Positions 37,581 through 47,248 of a DNA stretch of 63,629 nt are shown in pieces. The stretch is from an uncultured Flavobacteriales bacterium (GTDB lineage: Bacteria; Bacteroidota; Bacteroidia; Flavobacteriales_D; Crocinitomicaceae), in contig CAJWRM010000013.1 of the NCBI GenBank assembly GCA_913046365.1, positions 1-63,629 on the forward strand. Direction: 5' to 3'. Position numbers and translations under genes: made by a program. How positions within the stretch are numbered: the stretch's first letter is position 1; each line of letters starts with the position of its first letter. Below the pieces are notes generated by a model, which saw nothing but the letters and a program-made list of their open reading frames with translations, did no database searches and was not told where the DNA came from.

Positions 37581-39188
37581 TTATTTGATAATCACCTTCT
37601 GATTGAATACTTGTCCTTCAATTTCTACAGAACAGAAATAAAGACCCGCCTTCAGGTTTAGATTATTGTAAGCAACCATATTCGTTGAGATATTCGACTC
37701 TGATTGAACCAATTCACCTAATGCTGAATGTATTGCAATCGATTGAATATTTCCTTCTTTCGCTCTAAACACCAATACAGATGAAGCTGGATTTGGATAC
37801 ACCTCAAGTGCGTTTTCAACAGCTATTTCATCAAGGTTGTTTAAATCATCAAGATTCGTTGCTCGAACAATTCTTCTACAGAAATAACCCATTGTAGTAT
37901 CCACATACGCCATGGATTTTTCGATTCCCATATCAGGGTTTTGACCCAATGAATTTTGACTAATTCCTGTTCCGTATCCAGCCTCGAAACCAAGACTTAA
38001 AGCTATATTTTCAACCGTAGCCTCATCCCATAAGTCCCACGGAGAAGCCTCGAATGGATTTGCAGTTACAAATGGGTAAGCGTTATCCACAGGAGCTCCG
38101 ACAGCGGTTCCTCCGAAATCCATCATCCCTTCTGCACCTGCTGAAGCTGCTTGAGCACCAAGGGTATAAACATCACTACCCGCATTTACCGTTGCCAGTA
38201 CATCGTTATTTCCAAGCATATTCGCTTTTGCCATAACATCATAAGAACCACTGATATCAGTTGTAATCAATCCTGCACCCGTTACGGCAACATCACCTGT
38301 AGTATAAATGGCAACTGGATCTGTAGGACAATGCACAGCGCACATTGGAACATCTCCGGCTTCTAACCAGCTCAAGTCACCAATTCCTCCACCCATGCTA
38401 CATACCATGTGCACGTCATTAGAATATCCAGGGTGATTTACGTTGTTGAATGCTCCACCGTAACCATCCCAATCACCAATTTCTGCAGTATCGATTAAGG
38501 CTGTTACATCTCCAGTAATTTCATCTACATCCAAAAATTTTGGAAGTGTAATTTCGGCATATTTATCAACCGTTGCATAACCTAAAGCTACCCAACCACC
38601 GGAACCCTGTCCAGATAAGATAATCCGAGAAGTATCGATACCATAGGTATTTCCATTCTCATAGTCTCTTCTGAAAAAACGAACGGCTCCTTTGGTGTCT
38701 TGAATTGCACGATAAACCGCCTTCATAAGACTTGCTCCTCGTTCAGCTGGTGTCTCTGCACCTGGATTCCATCCCAATCGGTATTCTAGGTTCGCAACTA
38801 CATATCCTCTTCGGGCATAGCTTTGACACATCATAGTTGTCGCAGCGTCTTGACGCATACCTGTTGGATTTCCGTTATAAATAATTGGAGCGAAAGTCCC
38901 AGTATGTAGGACAATTACTAACGGTCTTTCCGTTTCAGTATCTCCTGTTGGCTCATAAAAGTCAAATTCTAGAGCAGGAATGTCAGCAACTCCATCTCCA
39001 GTGAGGTCTGCTCCTGTTGGAACATAAGGAAGTCCGTTACCTGCAGCGATTACAGAAAAGTTCATTCCATACTCAATATTTGTCTGAACCGTTACATCGG
39101 GAAAGACTTCATCGATGTATCTTACTTGGGCAAATGTGCTTCCAAGAATAGCCATACAGCTTAAAAAAGGTAGAAGTATTTTTTTCAT
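37581..39188 (-). CDS. Secreted alpha/beta-hydrolase with T9SS type A sorting domain
   Basis: 535 residues with a signal peptide (about 1-20). The fold is esterase/carboxylesterase-like: RPLVIVLHTGTF (oxyanion region), YVVANLEYRLGW and the nucleophile motif GQGSGG (Ser near 194). The last about 75 residues are a type A sorting domain (LEVYPNPASSVL, LKAGLYFCSVE). It should be exported and hydrolyse an ester, peptide or polymer outside the cell; the substrate is unknown. It lies 50 bases after the TonB-dependent receptor gene on the same strand, so the two probably form an operon. Confidence 0.85.
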   Translation of the reverse strand: MKKILLPFLSCMAILGSTFAQVRYIDEVFPDVTVQTNIEYGMNFSVIAAGNGLPYVPTGADLTGDGVADIPALEFDFYEPTGDTETERPLVIVLHTGTFAPIIYNGNPTGMRQDAATTMMCQSYARRGYVVANLEYRLGWNPGAETPAERGASLMKAVYRAIQDTKGAVRFFRRDYENGNTYGIDTSRIILSGQGSGGWVALGYATVDKYAEITLPKFLDVDEITGDVTALIDTAEIGDWDGYGGAFNNVNHPGYSNDVHMVCSMGGGIGDLSWLEAGDVPMCAVHCPTDPVAIYTTGDVAVTGAGLITTDISGSYDVMAKANMLGNNDVLATVNAGSDVYTLGAQAASAGAEGMMDFGGTAVGAPVDNAYPFVTANPFEASPWDLWDEATVENIALSLGFEAGYGTGISQNSLGQNPDMGIEKSMAYVDTTMGYFCRRIVRATNLDDLNNLDEIAVENALEVYPNPASSVLVFRAKEGNIQSIAIHSALGELVQSESNISTNMVAYNNLNLKAGLYFCSVEIEGQVFNQKVIIK

Positions 39189-39238
39189 GTGTTATTTTTT
39201 TAGTTGCTCTAAGATAAAGATTATTAAATAAAATCTAC

Positions 39239-42034
39239 TTATTTATTGTTTTTATCTTTCCAATCGAAGGATAGTGAGGTATAAATCATACGCCCGACAA
39301 AAGGTCCTCCATAGACTTGAAGCACCTGATTGTTCAGCAAATTAGAGGCTCCTATTTTGATGGTTAGATTTGCTTTATCGATTCTTTTATTAACCTGAGC
39401 GTCTAATAAACCATAGGTTGGAACACTCCCCGTAAATTGGGGTGAACCTTCAAAAATAAAGCCTTCGATCCATTTATAATTGACGTTGAAACCAAAACCT
39501 TTAAACTTTTTTATTGCCAGATCCCTACCTCTAAAACCGATATTAAACTTATGTTCTGGCGTATTATATGCAGGGATGATTGGATCATCTGATTCTTTAT
39601 TTAGCACATTCCATGAATAATTACCGTTTATGGCATAATGATCACCGAGGTAATAATTTAGTCCTACGGTAGCTCCCTGTGTCGTAATCCTTTCTCGTGA
39701 ATTAGTGGCAATCCTGTATACATCATTCACTACAAAGCCGCTCTGCAGAATGGTAATATCTGCACCAGTCGTAAAACCAATAAAATTGGTATATGAATTA
39801 AAATAATAGTTCATATCCACATAAAGATTTTTAAACAAAACCCCGCGATAACCAACCTCCACAGATTTAACCTCCTCAGGTGCAATAGGATCCAAATTAA
39901 AATACGACAGTGTATCGGGATTCTGTGTGTAGTAATAATCCCTCAAAGACTCAATGGTTACGAGTGAATCATACCCACTGATATTCCCTACAAGCTTGGC
40001 ACGACCAACGTTGTAGTACATATACTGATTGAGCAACGTTGGATTTCGAATGGCAGAGGTTAATGTTGCCCGCAAAGAATGTTCCTTGTTTGGTTGCCAA
40101 ATCAACGATAATGCAGGAGAAGGTAAGAAATTAAAATTCTCATTTTTATCGACACGCATTGATGCTTTGACAATCCACTCATCGTCTTTGAATCTTTTTT
40201 CTGCTCCGGCATAAACACCGAATTCTCTGTTGATAATTGTTATTCCACCCGTATCACTAAATAAGGCCCCTTCAGATTTTGGTGTATAAATTCTACCATT
40301 GGCACCCACAGTAAATTTGGCAAATTCAGTATTAAAAATCTTTTCACCATGCAGATGATATAGGGCTGATTTGTCCTGGATTCTTGATCCACCCTCAAGG
40401 AACGAAGTTTTGGATGTAATGTCCGAAAGTAAAGAATCAAAACGTGCAGTTCCCGGTTCAAAATAGGCCAATGCTCCTCCAAGGTCACCGTGCTCCTCGT
40501 TGGCAAAAGCTTCCGCTTCGTCATGCCAGGCCGCCATCTGTTCTGGGTTCGCCGCAACAACTGAATCGATTGCTGAAATATCTAAGCTCGCACCTAGGGT
40601 TGGTTCCCAGATCACATTCGGATCTAGGTCTCTGACCTGATCAGTTATATTACCTGTCCAATACCCACGATATCGATTGTACCAATCCCAGTCATCACTT
40701 GCTGCATCTTGCATCAAAAATGATGTAAGTACTGCGTCATAAGAGTTTCCTGCATCTTCATTTGTCGCATATGCCCTTATGAAAAAATCATCTTTTTTCC
40801 TGAGCTCTAATCGATTTTGGACAAAAAGAATATCCTTCAAGCTGAATCTATTGTCTCCCTGATAAACAGTTGTTCCTGTCCCGAGATTAGAAGCCAAAAC
40901 AAGCTCAATATCTTCGGTAAATAAATAGTGTAGTGCAGCTGATGCTTTGAAGTTTTCTGTATCGTAATCCACAATATCTTTTTCCCAATACCCTGTTCTG
41001 TGCCACCTTCTTAAACCTGGCGTCATCCATCTTGACTGAATATCTAAAGCATTATTTATATTCGGTGATAGGTTTTCATCTCCATATCTATTGACTGCAT
41101 CATACCCTCCCGGATTATTTTCATCAGTGTCTAAACCTGCAACGGAATTGGCGTTGTCAGCTACCCAATCATCCGCAGAGAGATAGGAGAAATTGAGTTT
41201 GAATGCAAATTTATCTTTCCCGTCCTTATTCTGAAATGCCTTCGCGTAGCGCAATGCATATTCATTTAACATTCTTTCTCCTCCTTTGACAGAAGCACTG
41301 AATCCTTGAAATTTAAATGGACTCTTTGTATACATACTGATGACTCCATTAAACGCATTCGGTCCATAAAAGGCAGAGCTAGCGCCAGAAACAACCTCAA
41401 CTTTCATAAGGTCTAATTCAGAGGCTCCAAGAAAATTACCTAAAGCAAAGTTCAAACCTGGAGAAGCATTGTCCACTCCGTCTATAATTTGAAGCGTTCT
41501 CACAGGAGATGTGCTATTGAAACCTCTTGTATTTACGACCTTAAAACCAAGGCTTGCTGAGGTTAAATCTACTCCTTTCATATGGCTTAATCCTTCATAG
41601 AAGTCAGTTGATGGTGTTTCTTGAATTTCCGCAAGAGACATTGTCTCAATAGAAAGTGCAGATTCTTTTTCTTTATCTGTGGCAAAGCTTCTCACATTTA
41701 CCTCCTCAAGATTCAATGTTTTATCTGTTTTTAATCTTATCACTATTGTTTCTGAAACTGAAGAGACGGTTGTCTCCAAATCCGTATAACCCAAAAAAGA
41801 GCTAATTAAAACAATGGGAAGTTCCGCTTGTAATGAAATAGTAAAGGAACCTGTTTCATCTGTAAATGCTCCTATATTCATTCCCTTTACTTTTATTTTA
41901 GCGCCATCAATAGGATTAGAAGTGTAATCGTCAAGAAGCTTACCAGTGAGGGTAACCTGAGCATTTAAATTCATTAATACAAATAAGCTCAAAAAACAAA
42001 GTAGTCCACGTAAAGAAATTTTCATAGTAGTCAT
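39239..42034 (-). CDS. TonB-dependent outer-membrane receptor with carboxypeptidase-regulatory-like domain
   Basis: 931 residues. A signal peptide is followed by a CarboxypepD_reg-like domain (about 28-110; LTGKLLDDYTSNPIDGA). The plug (about 130-240) shows IQETPSTDFYEGL, VNTRGFNST and VEVVSGASSAFYGPNAFNG. The 22-strand barrel ends in an aromatic last strand (IYTSLSFDW). It imports a substrate too large for porins using TonB energy. No SusD partner lies beside it. The ATG at 42034 or one three codons later could be used. It is probably co-transcribed with the downstream secreted hydrolase. Confidence 0.93.
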   Translation of the reverse strand: MTTMKISLRGLLCFLSLFVLMNLNAQVTLTGKLLDDYTSNPIDGAKIKVKGMNIGAFTDETGSFTISLQAELPIVLISSFLGYTDLETTVSSVSETIVIRLKTDKTLNLEEVNVRSFATDKEKESALSIETMSLAEIQETPSTDFYEGLSHMKGVDLTSASLGFKVVNTRGFNSTSPVRTLQIIDGVDNASPGLNFALGNFLGASELDLMKVEVVSGASSAFYGPNAFNGVISMYTKSPFKFQGFSASVKGGERMLNEYALRYAKAFQNKDGKDKFAFKLNFSYLSADDWVADNANSVAGLDTDENNPGGYDAVNRYGDENLSPNINNALDIQSRWMTPGLRRWHRTGYWEKDIVDYDTENFKASAALHYLFTEDIELVLASNLGTGTTVYQGDNRFSLKDILFVQNRLELRKKDDFFIRAYATNEDAGNSYDAVLTSFLMQDAASDDWDWYNRYRGYWTGNITDQVRDLDPNVIWEPTLGASLDISAIDSVVAANPEQMAAWHDEAEAFANEEHGDLGGALAYFEPGTARFDSLLSDITSKTSFLEGGSRIQDKSALYHLHGEKIFNTEFAKFTVGANGRIYTPKSEGALFSDTGGITIINREFGVYAGAEKRFKDDEWIVKASMRVDKNENFNFLPSPALSLIWQPNKEHSLRATLTSAIRNPTLLNQYMYYNVGRAKLVGNISGYDSLVTIESLRDYYYTQNPDTLSYFNLDPIAPEEVKSVEVGYRGVLFKNLYVDMNYYFNSYTNFIGFTTGADITILQSGFVVNDVYRIATNSRERITTQGATVGLNYYLGDHYAINGNYSWNVLNKESDDPIIPAYNTPEHKFNIGFRGRDLAIKKFKGFGFNVNYKWIEGFIFEGSPQFTGSVPTYGLLDAQVNKRIDKANLTIKIGASNLLNNQVLQVYGGPFVGRMIYTSLSFDWKDKNNK

Positions 42035-42074
42035 TCTTAAAACAGTTGATTAAATATAAGAAATATTGGTGCAG

Positions 42075-42126
42075 TAAATAAATGACACCTTACACGAGTT
42101 ATAAAGATAGTACTGTCATTTATTTA
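42075..42126. repeat. 13-bp perfect inverted repeat upstream of the TonB receptor
   Basis: TAAATAAATGACA (42075-42087) and TGTCATTTATTTA (42114-42126) are perfect inverted copies 26 bases apart. They sit in the 111-base gap between the receptor start and the sulP terminator. Arms separated by about four helical turns suggest paired operator half-sites or a cruciform; the function is not known. Confidence 0.6.
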
Positions 42127-42145
42127 AAATACTTTCTGAATACAA

Positions 42146-42169
42146 AAAAGGAGCCGCTAAGCTCCTTTT
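42146..42169 (-). terminator. Terminator of the sulP gene
   Basis: AAAAGGAGC/GCTCCTTTT, a 9-bp stem with a 6-base loop, 22 bases after the sulP stop on the minus strand, followed there by a T-run. Confidence 0.8.
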
Positions 42170-42191
42170 CGTAATTTTAAAAGTGTCTATC

Positions 42192-43718
42192 CTATTTTAT
42201 TAAGGATACTTTGATGTTTTTTTCTTCTGCTTTTTCTATAAACTCATCGATCATTTCTGAAACATCGCTATCGATATAGCTTGAATCTTTCATATCGATC
42301 ACAAGCTCTGTACCTTGCTCGATTTCCTCTAAAGAATTATATACTGAACGCTTATTGAAAAAGGTGATCTTTTCTGCAAAAACCATCTTTAGTTTCTTGA
42401 ATTCCCCTTTAGTTTCATCAATAATAGAGAATGCGGCACCTAATTTCGCTGGTATAATCGTAATAATAGCCACAAGCATACCCAATGAAATCCCTTTCAA
42501 CAAATCAATAAATACAACTCCTAGAATAGTAACTACAAAAGGAACAAAACGCCTCCAACCTAATTTATACATAGACTTGAAGAGCGAAGGTTTAGCAAGT
42601 TTAAACCCAACAATAAATAAAATACTCGCTAATACTGCTAATGGAATTAGGTTCAAAACGAAAGGGATGAGTCCTACACAAGTCAAGATGAAAAATCCGT
42701 GCAAAATTGCTGATATTTTTGTTTTACCACCAGATTGAATATTGGCAGAGCTTCTCACGATTACCTGAGTAATTGGAAGCCCTCCAATAAGTCCAGAAAG
42801 CATATTCCCTGTGCCCTGCGCAAGTAGTTCTCTATTCGTATTTGTGGTTCCCTTATCAGGATCTAATTTATCTGTTGCATCAACACAAAGTAGCGTTTCT
42901 AAACTAGCGACGACTGCAATTGTAACACCTGTTATCCATACATTTGGATTTGTAATCTGAGTAAAATCAGGAGTCGTGAAATTTGAAAGGAATTCTCCCA
43001 TATTTGACGATGTGGGAACGCTTACAAGGTGCTCGCCTTTAATACCCATTTCCGGGAAAAATTTAGAAGAAAACACCTGATATAAGATACCAAATACAAC
43101 AGCCACCAATGGTCCCGGGATAATTTTAAATAATTTGCTCTTTTTGACCAAAAACAAGTCCCATAAGAGCAAAATAAACAAGGAGACAGCAGCTACAAGC
43201 ATGGAGCTCGGTGAAACATAGTCAAACATATTAATGAGTTCAGAGAACGTATTTTGACCGTCTGCTTGCTGAAAAGATAAATCCCCCTCGTAATCTGCAT
43301 CGTATCCGAAAGCATGAGGAATTTGCTTTATAAATATGATAATACCTATAGCGGCTAGCATCCCTTTAATAACGGAGGATGGAAAATAAAAGCCTATGAC
43401 ACCACCTCTTGCCAAGCCCAAAACAAGCTGCACAAAACCACCAATGATTACGGCAACCAAGAAAGTTTCAAAGGCACCTAGATCTTGAATGGCATTTAAA
43501 ACAATAATAGCTAGACCCGCAGCGGGTCCGCTAACTCCAAGAGAGGAGTCACTTATCGCTCCGACAACAATACCTCCTATAATCCCTGCAATTAATCCTG
43601 AGAAAAGCGGCGCACCACTTGCTAATGCAATACCCAAACATAAGGGTACAGCTACAAAAAAGACAACAATACTCGCAGGTAAATCCTGTTGCCAATGTTT
43701 AAAAAATTTATTATTCAT
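42192..43718 (-). CDS. SulP family inorganic anion transporter
   Basis: 508 residues with 10 or more membrane segments. The SulP pattern at the N-terminus (LPASIVVFFVAVPLCLGIALASGAP, in pieces), the GVSGPAAGL motif and a C-terminal STAS-like domain (about 440-508; LVIDMKDSSYIDSDVSEMI) are visible. Members carry sulfate, bicarbonate or other anions, often with Na+ or H+; the substrate cannot be fixed from sequence alone. It lies downstream of a small secreted protein gene. Confidence 0.9.
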   Translation of the reverse strand: MNNKFFKHWQQDLPASIVVFFVAVPLCLGIALASGAPLFSGLIAGIIGGIVVGAISDSSLGVSGPAAGLAIIVLNAIQDLGAFETFLVAVIIGGFVQLVLGLARGGVIGFYFPSSVIKGMLAAIGIIIFIKQIPHAFGYDADYEGDLSFQQADGQNTFSELINMFDYVSPSSMLVAAVSLFILLLWDLFLVKKSKLFKIIPGPLVAVVFGILYQVFSSKFFPEMGIKGEHLVSVPTSSNMGEFLSNFTTPDFTQITNPNVWITGVTIAVVASLETLLCVDATDKLDPDKGTTNTNRELLAQGTGNMLSGLIGGLPITQVIVRSSANIQSGGKTKISAILHGFFILTCVGLIPFVLNLIPLAVLASILFIVGFKLAKPSLFKSMYKLGWRRFVPFVVTILGVVFIDLLKGISLGMLVAIITIIPAKLGAAFSIIDETKGEFKKLKMVFAEKITFFNKRSVYNSLEEIEQGTELVIDMKDSSYIDSDVSEMIDEFIEKAEEKNIKVSLIK

Positions 43719-43759
43719 GAGTTTATTATAAAATGTAAAAATAGATAATGTTCTTGTCT

Positions 43760-44137
43760 TTAAACTTTACACTTTGGCGGGCAATATTGTTCTTTTCTAA
43801 TACCTTCTGATGGTTTAAACAAGTAATAATAATTCATCTCGGAGAATTGAAAACTATTTCGCTGACTAGCTAAACTAGCTGAGATAACCTCGATCTCTTT
43901 GGTTTCTTTATTCTCCTCACTCTCCTGACTTTCCTCTTTTTCTTCTTGTTCAGAATTATCTGTACTCGATTCAATTGGATTATGAGCATCTCTGTTGGTT
44001 TCAGTCCCTGAAGATACGACAGCACATATTGAATTTAAATTTGACTTTTCATAATTATTGGAATAGCCAAAAACAACCTGCACTAAGAATAGCATAAGAC
44101 ATAGAAAAGACAATACTTTTGTACAATTATATTTCAT
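43760..44137 (-). CDS. Small secreted acidic protein with C-terminal CPPKC
   Basis: 125 residues, not recognised. A signal-peptide-like N-terminus (about 1-25, ending in VFG) is followed by a strongly acidic, low-complexity middle (about 55-82, rich in Glu and Ser) and a C-terminus ending CPPKCKV. It lies 31 bases after kbl and 41 bases before sulP on the same strand. The C-terminal cysteine pair could bind metal or form a disulfide; this is only a suggestion. Confidence 0.6.
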   Translation of the reverse strand: MKYNCTKVLSFLCLMLFLVQVVFGYSNNYEKSNLNSICAVVSSGTETNRDAHNPIESSTDNSEQEEKEESQESEENKETKEIEVISASLASQRNSFQFSEMNYYYLFKPSEGIRKEQYCPPKCKV

Positions 44138-44168
44138 AGAAATCCAGCATTCAAAAATAAAAAATTCA

Positions 44169-45356
44169 TCAAATTACATCAAGTTCTTTGCCAACTTTTA
44201 TAAAAGCATTAATTGCGCGATCAAGCTCTTCTTTAGAATGTGCAGCAGAAATTTGAGTCCGGATTCTAGCTGCACCTTTTGCTACCACCGGGTAGAAAAA
44301 ACCGATTGCATAAATACCCTCTTTTAACAACCCATCCGCAAACTTTTGAGACAACGCTGCATCATAAAGCATAATTGGAACAATTGGAGAATCTCCTTTT
44401 TTAATATCGAATCCTGCAGCGATGATTTTGTCTTTAAAATACTTCGTGTTTTCTTCTAATTGGTCACGTAGACTTGTTGATCCACTCAACAATTCAAATA
44501 CTTTTAATGATGCTCCAACAATGGAAGGAGCCAAAGAATTAGAAAACAAATATGGTCTTGATTTTTGGCGAAGCATTTCAATCACCTCTTTTTTACCAGT
44601 TGTATAACCACCCATTGCACCACCCAAAGCTTTCCCTAAAGTTCCAGTAATAATATCCACACGATCTAGAACACCGCAGTATTCAGGAACTCCTCGTCCT
44701 GTTTCTCCTATGAAACCTGCTGAATGACATTCATCAGTCATGACCAGAGCATCATACTTGTCCGCTAAGTCACAAATAGCGTCCATTTTTGCAATATCAC
44801 CGTCCATAGAGAATACGCCATCTGTTACAATTATTCTAAACCTTTGTTCTTGTGCCGCAATGAGTTGAGCCTCAAGATCAGCCATATCAGAATGCTTATA
44901 GCGATAACGTTGAGCCTTACAAAGCCTCACGCCATCTATTATCGATGCGTGATTCAATTCATCAGAAATAATAGCGTCCTCCTTACTAAAAAGAGGTTCA
45001 AACAAACCACCATTTGCATCAAAAGCTGCTGCATACAATATAGTATCCTCTGTGCCGTAAAACTTTGCGATTCTCTTTTCAAGGCTTTTATGAAGGTCCT
45101 GTGTTCCACATATAAACCTAACAGAACTCATTCCGTAACCATGAGAATCAAGGGCATCTTTAGAGGCTTGAATCACATCAGGGTGGGAAGATAATCCCAA
45201 ATAATTGTTTGCACACATAATTACGACATCCTCTCCGGAATCAATTTTGACCTCCGATCCTTGTGGAGAGGTTATAATTCGCTCTTTTTTTAGCAAACCG
45301 TTGTTTTCGATTTGTGCAAGCTCTTCTGTTAAATGTTCTTTTAATTTTCCGTACAT
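44169..45356 (-). CDS. kbl: Glycine C-acetyltransferase (2-amino-3-ketobutyrate CoA ligase)
   Basis: 395 residues of the alpha-oxoamine synthase family. [43 protein letters not shown] and the PLP lysine in GTLGKALGG (Lys242) match Kbl. It cleaves 2-amino-3-oxobutyrate with CoA to glycine and acetyl-CoA in threonine breakdown. The partner threonine dehydrogenase gene is not in the window. It begins 6 bases after the PH-like membrane protein gene. Confidence 0.93.
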   Translation of the reverse strand: MYGKLKEHLTEELAQIENNGLLKKERIITSPQGSEVKIDSGEDVVIMCANNYLGLSSHPDVIQASKDALDSHGYGMSSVRFICGTQDLHKSLEKRIAKFYGTEDTILYAAAFDANGGLFEPLFSKEDAIISDELNHASIIDGVRLCKAQRYRYKHSDMADLEAQLIAAQEQRFRIIVTDGVFSMDGDIAKMDAICDLADKYDALVMTDECHSAGFIGETGRGVPEYCGVLDRVDIITGTLGKALGGAMGGYTTGKKEVIEMLRQKSRPYLFSNSLAPSIVGASLKVFELLSGSTSLRDQLEENTKYFKDKIIAAGFDIKKGDSPIVPIMLYDAALSQKFADGLLKEGIYAIGFFYPVVAKGAARIRTQISAAHSKEELDRAINAFIKVGKELDVI

Positions 45357-45362
45357 AATTCT

Positions 45363-45917
45363 TTATTTACTATAAGTCTTAATCTTTGCTTTTAATAGGT
45401 CAAACAAAAGCTTGCCCTCTTTTAAGGATAGTTTTCGACCAAACTTCTTGGTTTTGCCAAAATATTCAAACTGAAATCGTTCTCCTCCACTGACCCAAGG
45501 AGAGGATTCCCAAACAGATCGAATGGAGCTTTTTTCTGGGATAACAAACTCTAATTCTTTTATATTTTCATAATAATATGTTCTCAGTTTTCCATATGAG
45601 AAAAATGAATTCTTGATGTGAAATCCATCTCTATCGAGCTTTAATAACTCTCTACCAAAAATTAACCATAAATATGCCTTAGAAATTCGGTATGCATAAT
45701 AGAACCAAAAAACTAAAAAAATGTAAAGTATAATTCTTTCTTGTTCCGTGAGCGAAAGTTTAAATAACGACCATATAACCGTCCCTCCGATACAATACCA
45801 CATTCCAAGCCAGGCTCCCATTAACGTGTTCACAAGAAAATTTCTCTCCGGTATAATAACAACCGTCGTTTTGACTTTTGAGGCTTCAAAACTAATACGA
45901 TCACCGATATTCTTCAT
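45363..45917 (-). CDS. Membrane protein of unknown function with PH-like cytoplasmic part
   Basis: 184 residues, not assigned. Two hydrophobic segments (about 30-52 and 62-88) are followed by a soluble part resembling bacterial PH-like domains (LDRDGFHIKNSFFSYGKL, YENIKELEFV). A 6-base gap to kbl suggests co-transcription. The minus-strand TATTTTTG just upstream overlaps the T-run of the gldN terminator. Confidence 0.6.
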   Translation of the reverse strand: MKNIGDRISFEASKVKTTVVIIPERNFLVNTLMGAWLGMWYCIGGTVIWSLFKLSLTEQERIILYIFLVFWFYYAYRISKAYLWLIFGRELLKLDRDGFHIKNSFFSYGKLRTYYYENIKELEFVIPEKSSIRSVWESSPWVSGGERFQFEYFGKTKKFGRKLSLKEGKLLFDLLKAKIKTYSK

Positions 45918-45921
45918 GGAA

Positions 45922-45929
45922 CAAAAATA
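45922..45929 (-). promoter_or_regulatory. Candidate -7 element overlapping the gldN terminator tail
   Basis: TATTTTTG on the minus strand fits TAnnTTTG and lies 4 bases before the ATG at 45917. If used, the transcript would be nearly leaderless. It may simply be the terminator T-run. Confidence 0.25.
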
Positions 45930-45932
45930 AAA

Positions 45933-45958
45933 AAACCCCTAAGAATTCTTAGGGGTTT
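45933..45958 (-). terminator. Strong terminator of the gld operon
   Basis: A perfect 26-base palindrome, with arms AAACCCCTAAGAA and TTCTTAGGGGTTT and an EcoRI-type GAATTC centre. It lies 19 bases after the gldN stop and is followed on the minus strand by TTTTATTTTTG. Confidence 0.9.
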
Positions 45959-45977
45959 CTATCAATATTAAAATATT

Positions 45978-47237
45978 TTAATAGTTCCAGACGTCATGTT
46001 CCCATTTGCGTATTTCACCTTTTACCTTTTCGGCTTCATACAACGCGTCTACACCAAATCTGTAATCTTCAATTTCTCGGTCAAACTTATCAGAAGTTCG
46101 ATAAATCTGAGCATTGTACTTTCTTTTCCAGAATAGGTCATCAAAGCTCATCCATTGCGCATCACTTCTATCATTGTACGTGTAATAATTCACCATTACA
46201 TTTCTTAAATCAGGAAAATACAACCAAAACATTTCTAGCTGAACAGTAGCCTGATCTTCCAGAGGAACAAAAGAACCACCTTGAAAAAATGATTCAACTC
46301 CATCAAAAAAAGTTACCATATCACCACGCATTTCCGAATGACTCTCTTTTTTAACCTTAGTATATTTACAAACTGGAGCAATAGCAATAATTCTTTTATC
46401 TAATACCGAGCGTTCTTTATCGAAGAACCAATCTTCTTTAATATTATAAGCTGTTATACCTTGTGATGATTGAAAAGAAATCGGTCCATCACCCTTCAAA
46501 ACACCATCCACTTGAGCTTTGTTATATCGCATCTCAAGATCAGCTTGGTCAAAAAGCAAAATCTCTGCCTTCGTAGGATCATCCTCTATTTCAGCTATTG
46601 AATCTCTCCAATCTACGAATGATTGACTTGTCCTCATTAATATCTCATCTTGACCCAAAATTGGAGCTTTCAAGTTTGGACCTGGTCCAGATGCTGCGAC
46701 AACGGAATGAATCTCATTCTTATAAACATCATTTTCTAAATAATCATCTTTACCTGACTGAAAATCGATTGGATACTTAAACTGATACCCATCCTCAACT
46801 ATTTGAGCTGGATTGAAAATAGGATCGGCAACTCTGTATACTTTAAGATCGCCTAACATAATATGGCGCAAGATAACCGTCCATAGTGACCATCTTTCTT
46901 GATGCTTTATCCAGTATGGGCTATCAACTTCACTTTCGGTAGTTGGAGGCTTGAAGTATTCTGAATCGTAAGAATCAAATGGGAAAAAAAGTTCATGATT
47001 CAATTTCTCACGAGCATCTATTCTAGAGAAAACACGCTTTGACCATACGTAGTCCGCTAGACGAACATGCTCATAAGGAACTGCACTTCGAATAGGAACT
47101 TCGTCTTTAATTACAACACCATCAGTTATTCCTCCTCTCATCGTGTTATAAGGGCCTCTTGGCGGGACATCTGACTGAGATATCACAAAAGAAGCAACGC
47201 AGAAAATCATTAAAAATGATAAAATAGTGTTTTTCAT
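45978..47237 (-). CDS. gldN: Gliding motility / T9SS protein GldN (PorN)
   Basis: 419 residues with a signal peptide (about 1-20). It has GldN features: an early RPIREADVMWSKRVWR-like stretch (here VRLADYVWSKRVFSRIDAREKLN, split), FDLNYEPL-type beta segments and MVNYYTYNDRSDAQWMSFDDLFWKR near the C-terminus (in pieces). GldN sits with GldK in a periplasmic ring of the T9SS. It is last in porP-gldKLMN, 11 bases after gldM, and ends before a strong terminator. It appears longer than the about 300-340 residues of Flavobacterium homologues. Confidence 0.92.
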   Translation of the reverse strand: MKNTILSFLMIFCVASFVISQSDVPPRGPYNTMRGGITDGVVIKDEVPIRSAVPYEHVRLADYVWSKRVFSRIDAREKLNHELFFPFDSYDSEYFKPPTTESEVDSPYWIKHQERWSLWTVILRHIMLGDLKVYRVADPIFNPAQIVEDGYQFKYPIDFQSGKDDYLENDVYKNEIHSVVAASGPGPNLKAPILGQDEILMRTSQSFVDWRDSIAEIEDDPTKAEILLFDQADLEMRYNKAQVDGVLKGDGPISFQSSQGITAYNIKEDWFFDKERSVLDKRIIAIAPVCKYTKVKKESHSEMRGDMVTFFDGVESFFQGGSFVPLEDQATVQLEMFWLYFPDLRNVMVNYYTYNDRSDAQWMSFDDLFWKRKYNAQIYRTSDKFDREIEDYRFGVDALYEAEKVKGEIRKWEHDVWNY

Positions 47238-47248
47238 AATACTTTATT

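Noticed and set aside
42146..42169. Operator function for the hairpin after sulP
   Set aside because: Its GC-rich stem, short loop and T-run fit an ordinary terminator.
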